From contig JAROBA010000028.1 of assembly GCA_029432815.1 (NCBI GenBank), positions 19,577-83,576 of the forward strand: DNA of 64,000 bases, read 5' to 3'. This DNA is from Pontiellaceae bacterium B1224 (lineage in GTDB: Bacteria > Verrucomicrobiota > Kiritimatiellia > Kiritimatiellales > Pontiellaceae). Below, in pieces: positions 25,338 to 35,065 of this stretch (positions are counted from its first letter, which is position 1; every line of letters starts with the position of its first letter). The notes under the pieces were generated by a model. It was given only the letters and a program-made list of their open reading frames with translations. It was not told the DNA's origin and did no database searches. Made by a program: the position numbers and the translations under genes.

Positions 25338-26726
25338 ATGGTCCGGAAGATCCTATTCAGCCTACTCGCCCTGCTCATCACCACAACGGTTCGGGCCGAA
25401 GAAACCAATACCGCTCAATTGGTTTACATCATCCCGGTTGAAAAGATGATTGAACCGGCCCTGCTCTATGTGGTCCGCCGCGGAGTGGATGAAGCCACAC
25501 GGAATAATGCCGATGCAATCATCCTTAAAATGGATACCACCGGCGGACGCGTTGATTCAGCGGTGGCAATCGTTGGTGCACTGGGCCGGTCTGACATTCC
25601 CGTCTATACCTTCGTGGAACGCGAAGCCATTTCCGCCGGAGCAATGATCGCGCTCTCTACTCCGTATATTTACATGAAGCCAGGTTCCGTGATTGGCGAC
25701 ATCACTCCCATTTCAATGGGCATGACCGGCAGCGTGCAGGATCTTCCCGAAGCCGTTGAAGAAAAGATGACCTCGTATGTCGCTGCCCACGTCCGCTCAG
25801 CCGCCGAACAAGGCGGACACGACCCGGAACTGGCAGAAGCCATGGTTCGCCGCGACATTGAATTCAAGGTTGGGGATATCGTAATCAGCGATAGCGGAAA
25901 AGTGCTCACACTGACCAATACCGAAGCAGCGCAATTGGTTGGAGAAGATCAACACCCTCTGCTTTCCAGCGGCACGGTTGACAGTATTGATGAAATGCTC
26001 GAGGCACTCGATCTCCAGCAGGCCGAACAAATCACTATGGAAGTCTCTGCTGCGGAAAAACTCGCACGGCTGATTGCCGGCATTGCCCCTATTCTCATGA
26101 TGATCGGACTGGGCGGTATCTGGCTGGAATTTAAAACGCCGGGTTTCGGCATTTTCGGCATTGCCGGAATTTCCTGTCTCCTCCTCTTTTTCTTCGGCCA
26201 CCATCTGGCCGGCTTATCCGGATTGGAAGACGTTCTGCTGTTTTCGTTGGGGGTTATTCTGCTGGCCATCGAAGTTTTTGTAACTCCCGGGTTCGGCGTG
26301 ATGGGCTTCAGCGGCATGCTGCTGATTTTTGTTTCATTCGTCAGCGCCATGAGCGAGCGGCTGCCCGGACATTGGCGGCCTGTAGACTTTTCTCCAGATA
26401 CCTTTTCCGCGCCTCTGCTTAAAGTATTGCTCTCTTTTGCCGGTGCCATCGTATTGGTTGTTGTTGCTGGAAAATTCCTGCCGAACACACCGATGTTCCG
26501 GACTCTCACGCTGAGCGACGTGGTGCCCAATGCCGAGGACGATGAATCGCTGCTCGGACTGGAAGGCCTTTCCCATTCCGACCTGCGCCCCGCCGGATCA
26601 GGCTATTTCAACGGAAGAAAACTGGATGTCGTTTCATACGGAGACTACATTCCCCGTCAAACAGAAATCCGCATTGTCGAAGTCCATGGCAACCGGATCG
26701 TCGTGGAAGATATTTCGCACGGGTAA
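25338..26726 (+). CDS. NfeD family membrane serine protease
   Basis: A 462-residue protein with a signal peptide (LLALLITTTVRA). A ClpP/crotonase-type domain has MDTTGGRVDSAVAIV and YTFVEREAISAGAMIALST, the latter holding the presumed nucleophile Ser in SAGA. A membrane block of four helices (about residues 240-370) follows, and a C-terminal NfeD OB domain ends it. Such long NfeD proteins cleave or regulate stomatin-like membrane proteins; no stomatin gene is adjacent here. A REP element starts directly after its TAA stop. Confidence 0.9.
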   Translation: MVRKILFSLLALLITTTVRAEETNTAQLVYIIPVEKMIEPALLYVVRRGVDEATRNNADAIILKMDTTGGRVDSAVAIVGALGRSDIPVYTFVEREAISAGAMIALSTPYIYMKPGSVIGDITPISMGMTGSVQDLPEAVEEKMTSYVAAHVRSAAEQGGHDPELAEAMVRRDIEFKVGDIVISDSGKVLTLTNTEAAQLVGEDQHPLLSSGTVDSIDEMLEALDLQQAEQITMEVSAAEKLARLIAGIAPILMMIGLGGIWLEFKTPGFGIFGIAGISCLLLFFFGHHLAGLSGLEDVLLFSLGVILLAIEVFVTPGFGVMGFSGMLLIFVSFVSAMSERLPGHWRPVDFSPDTFSAPLLKVLLSFAGAIVLVVVAGKFLPNTPMFRTLTLSDVVPNAEDDESLLGLEGLSHSDLRPAGSGYFNGRKLDVVSYGDYIPRQTEIRIVEVHGNRIVVEDISHG

Positions 26727-26727
26727 G

Positions 26728-26750
26728 GTAGCATGGGCATCCTGCCCATG
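26728..26750 (+). repeat. GTAG-REP hairpin (first of a pair)
   Basis: GTAG, CATGGGCA, loop TCC, TGCCCATG; perfect 8-bp stem. It begins one base after the NfeD stop codon (TAAGGTAG). Confidence 0.85.
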
Positions 26751-26763
26751 AGCGCCACGGTTA

Positions 26764-26785
26764 AGGGGCAATATGCCCGTACTAC
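26764..26785 (-). repeat. GTAG-REP hairpin (second, inverted)
   Basis: Minus strand: GTAG, T, ACGGGCA, loop TAT, TGCCCCT. One stem mismatch. Together with 26728-26750 it forms a BIME-like inverted pair between two convergent genes. Confidence 0.75.
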
Positions 26786-26788
26786 TTT

Positions 26789-27742
26789 TTATGTATGCAT
26801 ACTGCGTTGCAGCTTCATCCATTCATCATAACGTTCATCGATGACGGCGAGGTCTTTTTCATTATCGGCATCAAGGGCGGCTCCACCGAAGTGGGTATAA
26901 ACAATTTCCACGCGGGCCCCCAGTGCGTTACCGATTCCTTCGGCCAGGCGATTAAAGCCAACCAGTGAGCGCATGTGGTCAGCAAGCCTTGGGTGTCCGT
27001 GACGGTCATAATAGAGTGAAAGCTGCATCAGGATGATGATGCGCATACTTTTCATGAGCCGCCATCCATGGGTAAGCATGGAAAAAATCATCCGCAAAAT
27101 ATTTGCTAACCGCGTTTGATAGCGCCATTCATACATTTTTTCGATGTAGTCCAGGTGATCAAAGGTCAGCGGCTTGGCGATATGCAGATTATTGTGCCGC
27201 ATCAAGTCTTCTTTCACGTGAAAATAGATCATCTGAATGCCGGCCCGGTTTTCCGAAGGATGGAAAAGCGAAAGAACTTTTTTGGAAGTCACACCGATGG
27301 AGTAGTCATATTCATGCATATTACTGCGCATCAGAAACTCATCCACCTCTTCGGGCAGGAGCATCGGAATATCGCACGGGGCAACCAGGACGGGCAGTTC
27401 TTCATAGCCCGAATTTTTCAGACTCCAGAACGGCACCGTTTCTTCCAATCCAAGCGAGCAGACGTGACCGACCTTGAAATTTTCGATCATGTTGTCGCGC
27501 TGCTCAACAATGATGACCCCGTCGGAAATTCCCTGTGCTGTCAGTGCTGCCTGAATCCGCTCGGCGGGACCGACGATGATAACATCACCAACCAGTTCCG
27601 CTTTCATCAGCGCGCGGGTCACATGGATAAATAGCGGCACACCTCTGAGTTCAAAGAAGGCTTTGTTATCGCTGTGGAGTTGAATGCTGGCGCGTCGGTC
27701 CCCCGCCAGCAAAATGGCATTTACCCTGGTTGCAGCCCTCAT
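26789..27742 (-). CDS. MobA-like NTP transferase domain protein
   Basis: About 317 residues; two adjacent ATGs exist and the second (27742) has better spacing to GGAG. It has a nucleotidyltransferase start AILLAGDRRASIQLHSDNKA (LAGG-like) then FFELRGVPLFIHVTRALMKA, and a VLVAPCDIPMLLPEEVDEFL (catalytic D) region. The C-terminal half is longer than in simple MobA or CMP-sugar enzymes. Probably activates a sugar or alcohol phosphate with a nucleotide; substrate unknown. Confidence 0.78.
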   Translation of the reverse strand: MRAATRVNAILLAGDRRASIQLHSDNKAFFELRGVPLFIHVTRALMKAELVGDVIIVGPAERIQAALTAQGISDGVIIVEQRDNMIENFKVGHVCSLGLEETVPFWSLKNSGYEELPVLVAPCDIPMLLPEEVDEFLMRSNMHEYDYSIGVTSKKVLSLFHPSENRAGIQMIYFHVKEDLMRHNNLHIAKPLTFDHLDYIEKMYEWRYQTRLANILRMIFSMLTHGWRLMKSMRIIILMQLSLYYDRHGHPRLADHMRSLVGFNRLAEGIGNALGARVEIVYTHFGGAALDADNEKDLAVIDERYDEWMKLQRSMHT

Positions 27743-27803
27743 CATATCTCCGTTTTCACGAAGGCATAATAGATGAGATTTCCATAGGTGTCAAAGCGTG
27801 CAA

Positions 27804-27832
27804 TAAAAAAGAGCGGCCGCAGGACCGCTCTT
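27804..27832 (-). terminator. Terminator of the coaE-rho operon
   Basis: Stem AAGAGCGG/CCGCTCTT (27809-27816 and 27825-27832) with an A-run on the plus strand, so a T-run follows on the minus strand. The gene on the other side may also use it. Confidence 0.88.
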
Positions 27833-27834
27833 GT

Positions 27835-27849
27835 TTCCAACCATTGGAA
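27835..27849. repeat. TTCCA palindrome copy
   Basis: Exact copy, spacer ACCAT; squeezed between the rho stop codon and its terminator. Confidence 0.95.
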
Positions 27850-27852
27850 GTT

Positions 27853-29511
27853 CTATTTATTACCCTGAAGGGTCATCAGGAATTCCAGGTTGTTGCTGGT
27901 TTTCTTCAGCCGGTTAATGAGCAGCTCCATCGCTTCAACCTGCGGCACATCTTTCAGTGCTTTGCGGAGCGTCCAGATACGCTGCAGTTCATCGGGATGC
28001 AGCAGGAGCTCTTCCTTGCGGGTGCCGGAGCGTTCGATGTTAATGGCCGGATAGATACGCTTATTCACCAACTCACGGTCGAGGCCCAGTTCCATATTGC
28101 CGGTCCCTTTGAATTCCTCAAAGATGACTTCATCCATGCGACTTCCGGTATCTACGAGGGCGGTGGCAATAATACTCAGACTTCCACCGCCTTCAATATT
28201 TCGTGCCGCACCGAAGAAACGCTTCGGTTTGTGCAGGGCGTTGGAATCGACACCGCCGGACAGAATCTTACCGGAGTGCGGCGACGTGGTGTTGTATGCG
28301 CGCGCCAGACGGGTGATGGAGTCGAGCAGGATGATGACATCCTTACCCTGTTCCACCAGACGCTTGGACATTTCGATTACAATTTCGGCAACCTGTGTGT
28401 GACGTTCCGGCGGCTCATCGAACGTGGAAGCGAGCACTTCGGCTTTTGTGTTTCGGCGCATATCCGTCACTTCTTCGGGCCGTTCGTCGATCAACAGCAC
28501 GATCAACTTCGACTCGGGATTGTTTTCAGAAATGGCGTTTGCAATTTTTTGCATCAATACCGTTTTACCGGTACGGGGCGGCGCAACAATCAGGCCGCGC
28601 TGTCCTTTTCCGATCGGTGTCACAATATCCATGACCCGCATGGAAATTTCTTTGGGATCTCTCGTTTCCATAACGAGCCGTTCATTCGGAAACAGCGGCG
28701 TCAGGTTTTCGAACGGAATACGCTTACGAGCCATTTCGGGATCTTCTTTATTGATCCGGTCAATCTTGAGCAGCGCGAAGAAGCGTTCCTTTTCCTTCGG
28801 CGAACGAATGGATCCTTCCACGTAGTCACCGATCCGAATCCCGAAACGACGAATCTGAGAGGGTGAAACATAGATATCATCCGGAGCGGGCTGGTAGCTG
28901 TTCAGCGGCGAACGCAGGAAGCCGAAGCCATCGGGAAGAATTTCCAGCACCCCGCGGCCAATCAATGGACCGCCGCGACGGCCGTGTACTTTGAGCAGTT
29001 CAAAAATGAGCTGGTGCTTGCTGTAGCCGTCGAATTCCTGGAGGTTGTATTCCTCGGCCAGTTTCTTGATATCGTTAATCGGAGTTACCTGCATTTCGTG
29101 CAGGGACAGCGGCGGCAGGTTATCGACATTGGGCGGCGGCTCGTCGTTGCGGCGCTGCTTGTTTTTATTCCGGTTCTTCTTATTGTATTTCGGATTGTTG
29201 TTTTGACGATCCCGATTCTGTTGACGATCGTTTTGATTTCTGCGCGGCTGATCCTGTTGCGCAGGAGCTTTCGGTTTCTCAACCGGGGTTTCCGGTGCGG
29301 GTGCAGCGGAGTTCTGTTCGGGAATCTCAGCCGGTTTCTCTGCGGGTACATCAGCAACCTGTTTTTCGGAGGCTTCAGGGACGGGTTCTGTTTTTTTCGA
29401 AACTGCTTTCTTTTTGGAAGCTTTTTTCTTTGTTGCCTTTTTCTTCGCTGGTTCCACGGTTGTTTCCGTAACTTCAGCTGGTGAATTAACCATTTCGTTT
29501 TCGTCGCTCAT
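27853..29511 (-). CDS. rho: Transcription termination factor Rho
   Basis: A 552-residue Rho with a long charged N-terminal extension (about residues 1-130). It is lysine/alanine-rich at first ([18 protein letters not shown]), then Pro/Glu and Asn/Arg/Gln-rich. The Rho N-domain, cold-shock RNA-binding region ([16 protein letters not shown]) and ATPase domain follow. The ATPase has [20 protein letters not shown] (Walker A), [15 protein letters not shown] and [16 protein letters not shown] Q-loop region. Terminates transcription on untranslated RNA. Cotranscribed 2 bp after coaE. The extension is like the disordered inserts of other phyla's Rho, which may bind RNA or form condensates. Confidence 0.96.
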   Translation of the reverse strand: MSDENEMVNSPAEVTETTVEPAKKKATKKKASKKKAVSKKTEPVPEASEKQVADVPAEKPAEIPEQNSAAPAPETPVEKPKAPAQQDQPRRNQNDRQQNRDRQNNNPKYNKKNRNKNKQRRNDEPPPNVDNLPPLSLHEMQVTPINDIKKLAEEYNLQEFDGYSKHQLIFELLKVHGRRGGPLIGRGVLEILPDGFGFLRSPLNSYQPAPDDIYVSPSQIRRFGIRIGDYVEGSIRSPKEKERFFALLKIDRINKEDPEMARKRIPFENLTPLFPNERLVMETRDPKEISMRVMDIVTPIGKGQRGLIVAPPRTGKTVLMQKIANAISENNPESKLIVLLIDERPEEVTDMRRNTKAEVLASTFDEPPERHTQVAEIVIEMSKRLVEQGKDVIILLDSITRLARAYNTTSPHSGKILSGGVDSNALHKPKRFFGAARNIEGGGSLSIIATALVDTGSRMDEVIFEEFKGTGNMELGLDRELVNKRIYPAINIERSGTRKEELLLHPDELQRIWTLRKALKDVPQVEAMELLINRLKKTSNNLEFLMTLQGNK

Positions 29512-29513
29512 AT

Positions 29514-30131
29514 TTACCTTTCAAGCATGATGGCATCCACGGTTTTCCGTACGGCCAACTTCAGTTCTTCCAGTGTTCCAATGTTTGGAATTATCTGGTT
29601 TGCAAGGCGCTCTTTTTCAGCCAATGGCATCTGGGAGCATACTCGCTGTTCAGCCTCGTCATGACTCAGGCCACGTTTTTCCAATCGTTGGAAAACTTTA
29701 TTTTCCGGACTGGAAACACAAACTACGGCATCCCAATCCAGATCCTTCATTCCGCTTTCAAAAAGCAGCGGTAATAAAACTGCTGCATTCTTTTTTTCAG
29801 ACCGCATCTTTTCAATCCATGTGGCCAATGCCTGCCGAACGGCCGGATGAACCAGCGCATTCAACTGCGTAAGACGTTGCGGATCTTCAAATACGATTTT
29901 TCCAAGAACCGGACGCGATATCTTGCCATCTTCCGAGAGGATCTGTTCCCCGAACAGAGCCACTACTCGCTTAAAAACAGCAGATCCCTTGCCCATCAGA
30001 GTGTGTGCCACACGATCTGCATCGCACACCTTGAAATTCATCTCGTCCAGTATCCGTCCAACCTCCGATTTGCCGCATGCAATTCCGCCGGTAATACCGA
30101 GGATCGTTGCTTTTGGTTTAAAATCCGACAT
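29514..30131 (-). CDS. coaE: Dephospho-CoA kinase
   Basis: A 205-residue P-loop kinase. Walker A is [14 protein letters not shown], the substrate motif [18 protein letters not shown] follows, and [20 protein letters not shown] carries the nucleotide-binding region. Full length. It phosphorylates dephospho-CoA at the 3' hydroxyl, the last step of CoA synthesis. Two exact palindromes lie in its 3' half. Confidence 0.95.
   Translation of the reverse strand: MSDFKPKATILGITGGIACGKSEVGRILDEMNFKVCDADRVAHTLMGKGSAVFKRVVALFGEQILSEDGKISRPVLGKIVFEDPQRLTQLNALVHPAVRQALATWIEKMRSEKKNAAVLLPLLFESGMKDLDWDAVVCVSSPENKVFQRLEKRGLSHDEAEQRVCSQMPLAEKERLANQIIPNIGTLEELKLAVRKTVDAIMLER
29576..29590. repeat. TTCCA palindrome copy
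   Basis: Exact copy, spacer ATGTT; inside coaE, read as IPNIGT on the minus strand. Confidence 0.95.
29679..29693. repeat. TTCCA palindrome copy
   Basis: Exact copy, spacer ATCGT; inside coaE, read as FQRLE. Confidence 0.95.
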
Positions 30132-30384
30132 GAAAAAGTAGGAGTGGAATGTTGCTTACGGAATCTCTGGAACATAAGAGAAATGGTTTCACCCTGAAAC
30201 TGTTGATGTTTTTACGGATTAACCGTGTGAATGTCAACCTGATGAAGCATTGAAAACTCAACTATTTATAAGCGGGCATAGGGCGTTCAAGCCTTTGAGA
30301 ATGTATGATCCACCCTTTTTACTTTGCTTTTTTGCAGGCCCGCCCCTAGCTTGTGTATCCGTATTTAACATTAAAGGAATTATC

Positions 30385-30990
30385 GTGGCGGCGGAAGACC
30401 AGTATCAAACCAGAGCAACCCTGATTCAGCGCGTACAGAACCAACAGGACGAAAGATCCTGGGAGGAATTTGTACACGTTTACCGCCGTTATATTTATGC
30501 AATTATCCGCAGCATGAATATTTCCGAGCATGATACGGAAGACATCCTTCAGCAGGTGCTGATCAATCTATGGAACAGCCTTCCGAAAATGGATTATGAA
30601 AAGATAAACCGCTTCCGAAGCTGGCTCAGTACGGTTACCAAAAACTGCGTTACTGACTTTATCCGCAAACGAACCCGCGAGGCCAACCGACTGGAGAAGG
30701 CCGGTAAAGATGACACCCTCACCTACTTGAAAGCAATTCGCCTGCCTGAAATTGACACGATTGCAGAACGCGAATGGGAATACCACCTGACAAATCTCGC
30801 GCTTGAAAACATTGAATCCCTTTTTTCCGGCAAGGCGGTTGATGCATTCCGACTTACGCTTAAGGGAAAAAACGTGGCTGAAATTGCGCAGGAGCTGGAT
30901 TTAAAGGAAAACTCGGTCTATCGATTAAAGAACCGTGTTAAGGAACGTCTGATTCAGGAAATCCGCCATCTGCGGGAAGAGCTGGAATAA
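30385..30990 (+). CDS. ECF-type RNA polymerase sigma factor
   Basis: About 201 residues from a GTG at 30385, preceded by AAAGGAATTATC; earlier in-frame codons have no ribosome site and a non-family sequence. Region 2 shows WEEFVHVYRRYIYAIIRSMN, DTEDILQQVLINLWNSLPK and FRSWLSTVTKNCVTDFIRKR. Region 4 shows GKNVAEIAQELDLKENSVYR with an HTH. No anti-sigma gene is adjacent. It ends 4 bp from the convergent kinase gene. PVC genomes often pair such sigma factors with Ser/Thr kinases, so the two may form one signalling unit. Confidence 0.88.
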   Translation: MAAEDQYQTRATLIQRVQNQQDERSWEEFVHVYRRYIYAIIRSMNISEHDTEDILQQVLINLWNSLPKMDYEKINRFRSWLSTVTKNCVTDFIRKRTREANRLEKAGKDDTLTYLKAIRLPEIDTIAEREWEYHLTNLALENIESLFSGKAVDAFRLTLKGKNVAEIAQELDLKENSVYRLKNRVKERLIQEIRHLREELE

Positions 30991-30994
30991 AAGC

Positions 30995-33130
30995 TTACTC
31001 TGCTTTTTTTACCTTCTGTGATTTTTCTTTCTGCTCTTTCTTTAGCCGTGCCGCTTCTATTTTGGCATCCACGACTTCCATTTTTTCACGCAGGGCCTGA
31101 AGCGTATCATTTGGAAATGCATTCACATCCAGCACGATTCGCTTGAGTTTAAAACGATCAATATAGTTTGGGAAATAGGATTTACTGCGATTACTGATGG
31201 GCACTCCCGCTATATTTAACTCATCCAGTCTGATCCCCCGCAGCTCATTCAGGTTTTCCAGTTTGGCATTACTGATATTCAGCGATGCCAGTTTGAGCGG
31301 AGCCAGAATATTTCGGCGGTACACGCCGATAATATTGATGGAATAAACCGTATACGGCGCATTCGACAGATCCAGCGAATTCCCTTCTTTTGAAGCTGTG
31401 AAGCGCAAGGGAGTATTCTGTGCATATTTTGAATAATTCAGCTTATCCAACACGGCACCGGCCAATGCCACATAATCTTCCGGCTTCGCATTAGAAGGCC
31501 TGCGCCGCATGTGGTGGTAGTACAAATAGAACAAGGTCATCTGGTTTGCCGTTTTGGACTCATTGAAAAGGTTCGCCAGTTGCTGGTCCGTAAGTCGTTT
31601 TTTATCGACCGGCTTAATTTCTGAATATTTCAGACTTAGCTCGCGCAGCTGACCAATCCGCCGTGATGTCCCCGCAGCCTCGAAGCTCTCATTGGCCGCA
31701 TTGAATTCTGCGAGCACAAAATGAAGTATTCCCTTCTGCTCATACAGATTCTGTCGTTTTACCGTATCAATATTTTCCTTCAATCCGGTTTCCAACAGCT
31801 GGATCATGGAGGGGGCATTGACGAAGTCGCGACTGCGTACCGTATACGAAACAGCCTCCCCCAACCCTTCGCCGAGCGCCTGCGAGACCTGCTGTTCCTT
31901 CTGAAATAGTATAAAGTTCGCTTCCGCATTTTTTCGGGCGGCAATGGCCTCTGCCTTTTCACGGCTGATGGCAACCAGGTTTCCCCCGATCACAACGGCT
32001 AGAACCATCAGGAAGAAGATCAGAATAAAGGCAAACCGACTGTGACGCTGCAACAGCAAGGATGTTTTTGTGAACCAGCCGGCATGTTCTGCGGAAGTAG
32101 GATGTCCGTTGAGAAACAATCGAATTTCGCGGCGTAGCTCCAACACACTTTCGTAGCGGTCGTTCGGGGCCAGCGCGAGAGCTTTCATAATGACCGCAAC
32201 CAATCCCTTCGGTACCCGCCGGTCCGGACGACGTCGGCGTGGAGAAATCACATTACCCGCTCGCGTATTCTGAATGACTTCATTCGCCGACTGGCCATCA
32301 ACCGGCAATTTAAATGTGAGCAGCATATAAAGCAGAGCGCCGAGGGAATAGATATCGGTTTGAGCAGTCTTTGCGCCATAGGCCTGCGTTTGCTCCGGGG
32401 CCATAAAACCGGGCGTTCCTTTCAACGTGCCCGATAGCGTCATGTCGTTAAGAATGTCACCATCCAGTTCCGTTGCAGCCCCCCCTGAATTTTCATCGAC
32501 GGCATTAACAACGCGGGCCAGCCCCCAATCGCAAACCAGCACCTCGCCGAATTCTCCGACGCGAATATTATCCGGTTTAATATCCAGATGCAGCACGTTA
32601 CGAGAATGGGCATACGCAATGGCATCGCACACCTTGGTAAAGATATTCAGGAGGTGTTCGACGGTATACGTTTTCCGATAGTGTTCATCGCCATCGCGCA
32701 GCTTTCGGATGATCGACTTCAGGCTGTCTCCGGGAACAAGTTCCATGGAAAAAAAAGGCTCCCCCTTTGTATCCAGCCCCATATTATAAACAGGCATGAT
32801 ATTCGGATGAGCCAGATTCGCCGTCAGGCGTGCTTCCCGCAGAAACTGCTCCAGATCCTGCGGAGCTGAATTGCGAACAGCGCGGGCCATGGCGATCCGA
32901 CGGTCCAGCCGATGATCGTGCGCAAGGGAGATTTTCTTTTCTCCCCCTTCCGCAATTTTCTCGATCTCATCGTATCGAAAGAAATTATCTTTAAGGGAAT
33001 TCAGAATCGGCGTAAGCGAGGCCATTTCCGCATCGGTCATTTCCAGCGTATCGGAATGATAAAAACTCCGCAGCGTTTCACTCCGTTCGCTGAACGTCTT
33101 TTCCAGATCCTTGCTGTCCCCATCTTCCAT
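30995..33130 (-). CDS. Membrane Ser/Thr protein kinase with altered ATP-binding lobe
   Basis: About 711 residues from the ATG at 33130. Its ribosome site GGAAGG includes the end of the palindrome at 33140-33154. The kinase domain has a weak Gly loop (IAEGGEKKISLAHDHRLDRR) and IAMARAVRN in place of VAIK. The catalytic loop is HLDIKPDNIRV (HRD to HLD), and CDWGLARV replaces DFG. The APE region is present (GTPGFMAPEQTQAYG). A membrane helix (FAFILIFFLMVLAVVIGGN) follows, then an unannotated ectodomain with a short leucine-rich stretch (LASLNISNAKLENLNELRG) and a charged C-terminal coiled tail. Whether it is an active kinase is uncertain. Confidence 0.87.
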   Translation of the reverse strand: MEDGDSKDLEKTFSERSETLRSFYHSDTLEMTDAEMASLTPILNSLKDNFFRYDEIEKIAEGGEKKISLAHDHRLDRRIAMARAVRNSAPQDLEQFLREARLTANLAHPNIMPVYNMGLDTKGEPFFSMELVPGDSLKSIIRKLRDGDEHYRKTYTVEHLLNIFTKVCDAIAYAHSRNVLHLDIKPDNIRVGEFGEVLVCDWGLARVVNAVDENSGGAATELDGDILNDMTLSGTLKGTPGFMAPEQTQAYGAKTAQTDIYSLGALLYMLLTFKLPVDGQSANEVIQNTRAGNVISPRRRRPDRRVPKGLVAVIMKALALAPNDRYESVLELRREIRLFLNGHPTSAEHAGWFTKTSLLLQRHSRFAFILIFFLMVLAVVIGGNLVAISREKAEAIAARKNAEANFILFQKEQQVSQALGEGLGEAVSYTVRSRDFVNAPSMIQLLETGLKENIDTVKRQNLYEQKGILHFVLAEFNAANESFEAAGTSRRIGQLRELSLKYSEIKPVDKKRLTDQQLANLFNESKTANQMTLFYLYYHHMRRRPSNAKPEDYVALAGAVLDKLNYSKYAQNTPLRFTASKEGNSLDLSNAPYTVYSINIIGVYRRNILAPLKLASLNISNAKLENLNELRGIRLDELNIAGVPISNRSKSYFPNYIDRFKLKRIVLDVNAFPNDTLQALREKMEVVDAKIEAARLKKEQKEKSQKVKKAE

Positions 33131-33139
33131 ATAAAAACC

Positions 33140-33154
33140 TTCCAATGATTGGAA
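33140..33154. repeat. TTCCA palindrome copy
   Basis: Exact copy, spacer ATGAT; intergenic. Its right half plus GG acts as the likely ribosome site of the kinase gene. Confidence 0.95.
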
Positions 33155-33171
33155 GTCGGACTATATCCGGT

Positions 33172-33186
33172 TTCCAAACCTTGGAA
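33172..33186. repeat. TTCCA palindrome copy
   Basis: Exact copy, spacer AACCT; intergenic, 32 bp from the copy at 33140, just downstream of the HAD gene stop. Confidence 0.95.
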
Positions 33187-33190
33187 ACAG

Positions 33191-33832
33191 TTAAACCACC
33201 GGAAAAATATCGAGCAGCTCGCGGGGATGATCCAACAGATAGTCGGGGTTAACCTTTTCCAGCGCTTCTCGCGTGTTCAACCCCCAGGAGACAGCAACGG
33301 TTTTTGCGCCCGCATGCCGTGCGCTCTCAACATCCACCGTGGTGTCGCCAATATAATACAGGCTGTCAGGATCCAGGCCCCTCAGACGTATATATTTCTC
33401 CACCCGCCGCTTTTTGCTCAAAATGGCATGGGTGGATTCAACTTCATCGAACCAGTTTATTTGATGCTGGGCCAGGAAACGAAATACATTCTTCGGACGG
33501 TTGGACGTCAGAATATCCATCAGATAATTTTCGCTATCATGAATTTTCGTCAGCACATCCACCAATCCGGCGGGCGGTTGGATCTGATCCATCTCATCGT
33601 GCATCATGCGCCGAGCATGAATCGCAATCAGCGGAACTTTCCAAACCGGAATATTAAAACGTTCAATAAACTCCCGAATACTGAGATGTCGAAGTTCCTC
33701 AATCTCGGATTCAGGCATATGCCGATATTTATAAACCCCAGATAACCGATTAAATACATCATGAATCAGCATCATGGTTTCCGCCAGCGTGCCATCGAAA
33801 TCAAATAGAATAGTCGTTCTTTGCTTATTCAT
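33191..33832 (-). CDS. HAD-superfamily phosphatase, phosphoglycolate-phosphatase-like
   Basis: About 213 residues (ATG at 33832; one at 33847 is also possible, neither has a clear ribosome site). ILFDFDGTLAET is HAD motif I, DILTSNRPKNVF motif II, and YYIGDTTVDVESARHAG motif IV. The cap (about 30-95) fits the Gph branch. Predicted small-molecule phosphatase; substrate unknown. Sits 60 bp upstream of the kinase, with two palindromes in the gap. Confidence 0.88.
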   Translation of the reverse strand: MNKQRTTILFDFDGTLAETMMLIHDVFNRLSGVYKYRHMPESEIEELRHLSIREFIERFNIPVWKVPLIAIHARRMMHDEMDQIQPPAGLVDVLTKIHDSENYLMDILTSNRPKNVFRFLAQHQINWFDEVESTHAILSKKRRVEKYIRLRGLDPDSLYYIGDTTVDVESARHAGAKTVAVSWGLNTREALEKVNPDYLLDHPRELLDIFPVV

Positions 33833-33979
33833 CAGATGGTTAAACATAATCGGAATACCCCCTCAAAACCAGTTGAAAACGTGCATCGATTCAACACCCA
33901 TTGCTTTTCATCTCAGGGATCAACAAAGATATTAGTAAATGGCTGGCGTTGTCACCCGCTCTTCCATAAAATCTTTGCC

Positions 33980-34759
33980 ATGAAAATGCATCAATGCCTG
34001 CCTGCCCTGCTGTGTATCGTAATGTGCAGTTGCTCAGACCGCCCCGCGAAATCGGTTCCAATCAACGACCCAGATGCCGCGAGCCGAAAACATGAGCAGA
34101 TCACCCGGCAAAGTATACTTTTTGATTTTGTTCAAGCGATTTCTTCGAACCACTATGACGTAGCTTTCGCAATGCTCCACCCAAAACTTGCTGAAGCCTG
34201 GACCTCGGCCCGCTTTTCCAATGATTGGAAGAGCCTCAAGGCCCGGCGCCCCAGCAAGTGGAATGCGACAGCGACCGAGTCATTTTCCGGAACCTCCCCA
34301 CAGGGACCCTACGAGCAAGCGGTATATCGTTTAGGATCCGACCCTCGTTCCTCGCCCTCGTTGGAATTGGTCTCCATGCTCGCAGAAGGGAAAAGCTGCG
34401 TGGTGAAAGTGTATATTCGCCTACCGGAGTCTGATCAGATTCCGGCATTGGTATCCGCACAGACCAGTGCCTTCATATCCGCCATGCTGCAAGAAGACTA
34501 CCGTTCAGTGCAGGCGCTGTTTTCAGAATCAGGCAAAGCACAATACACAGCCGCCATCCTTGAACGCATCCGGCCGTTTCTCGGGGACACTCCCGACCAC
34601 ACTGCAACAACTTATTATCGCCTGCTGGCAAATTCGGTTTGGTACGAGGTCATTATGCTAAGACCACCCAACGATCCGGCCACACATCTTGAGCTGATCA
34701 TGCAATACAGCGATTCCAGCGTTGAGATCGTTTCGCTCAACTTTAAGGGAAGAATGTAA
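33980..34759 (+). CDS. Putative lipoprotein, function unknown
   Basis: About 259 residues from the ATG at 33980. MHQCLPALLCIVMCSCSD gives a lipobox-like stretch with Cys at residue 18. The mature part contains two similar segments (HYDVAFAMLHPKLAEAW and DYRSVQALFSESGKAQY), suggesting an internal duplication of about 110-130 residues like the DUF3887/NTF2-type folds. Role unknown. Divergent from the HAD gene. Confidence 0.68.
   Translation: MKMHQCLPALLCIVMCSCSDRPAKSVPINDPDAASRKHEQITRQSILFDFVQAISSNHYDVAFAMLHPKLAEAWTSARFSNDWKSLKARRPSKWNATATESFSGTSPQGPYEQAVYRLGSDPRSSPSLELVSMLAEGKSCVVKVYIRLPESDQIPALVSAQTSAFISAMLQEDYRSVQALFSESGKAQYTAAILERIRPFLGDTPDHTATTYYRLLANSVWYEVIMLRPPNDPATHLELIMQYSDSSVEIVSLNFKGRM
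34216..34230. repeat. TTCCA palindrome copy
   Basis: Exact copy, spacer ATGAT; inside the putative lipoprotein gene, read as FSNDWK. Confidence 0.95.
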
Positions 34760-35065
34760 AGTGCAAACTCCTGCCGTCAAAAATCAGCCTGCGGTTCCGA
34801 TCCGTTTAACGGTGCAGGTGCATATCCCGCTTGATTTGTAATATCTAACCAGACACCTCAGAGGAGAAGAGGCAAAACAAATGATTGTTTCTGAAAGCTT
34901 GCTGAGGTGAATTTCTGAGACGAGACATGGCTTCTTTTTAAACCGCATAGAACTACACGAAACAACGGACAGGGACGCCATTAAAATAACAATATTTTTA
35001 TTCTCTTCATATTTTAATAGCCCGATGAACATTAAGGAAGAGCGGTGTCGAAAATAACCATCGCC
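34760..35065. other. Non-coding gap
   Basis: About 306 bp between convergent lipoprotein genes. A short minus-strand reading frame (34784-35032) lacks a plausible product. Nothing else recognised. Confidence 0.6.

Noticed and set aside
27835..27849. Palindrome interpreted as transcription terminator
   Set aside because: No T-run, stem only 5-6 bp, and more than half of the copies sit inside genes.
27730..28866. Long plus-strand reading frame opposite rho (378 residues)
   Set aside because: Antisense shadow of the well-conserved rho gene; no domain.
34784..35032. Minus-strand 82-codon frame in the 34.8-35.0 kb gap
   Set aside because: No ribosome site, no domain, odd composition.
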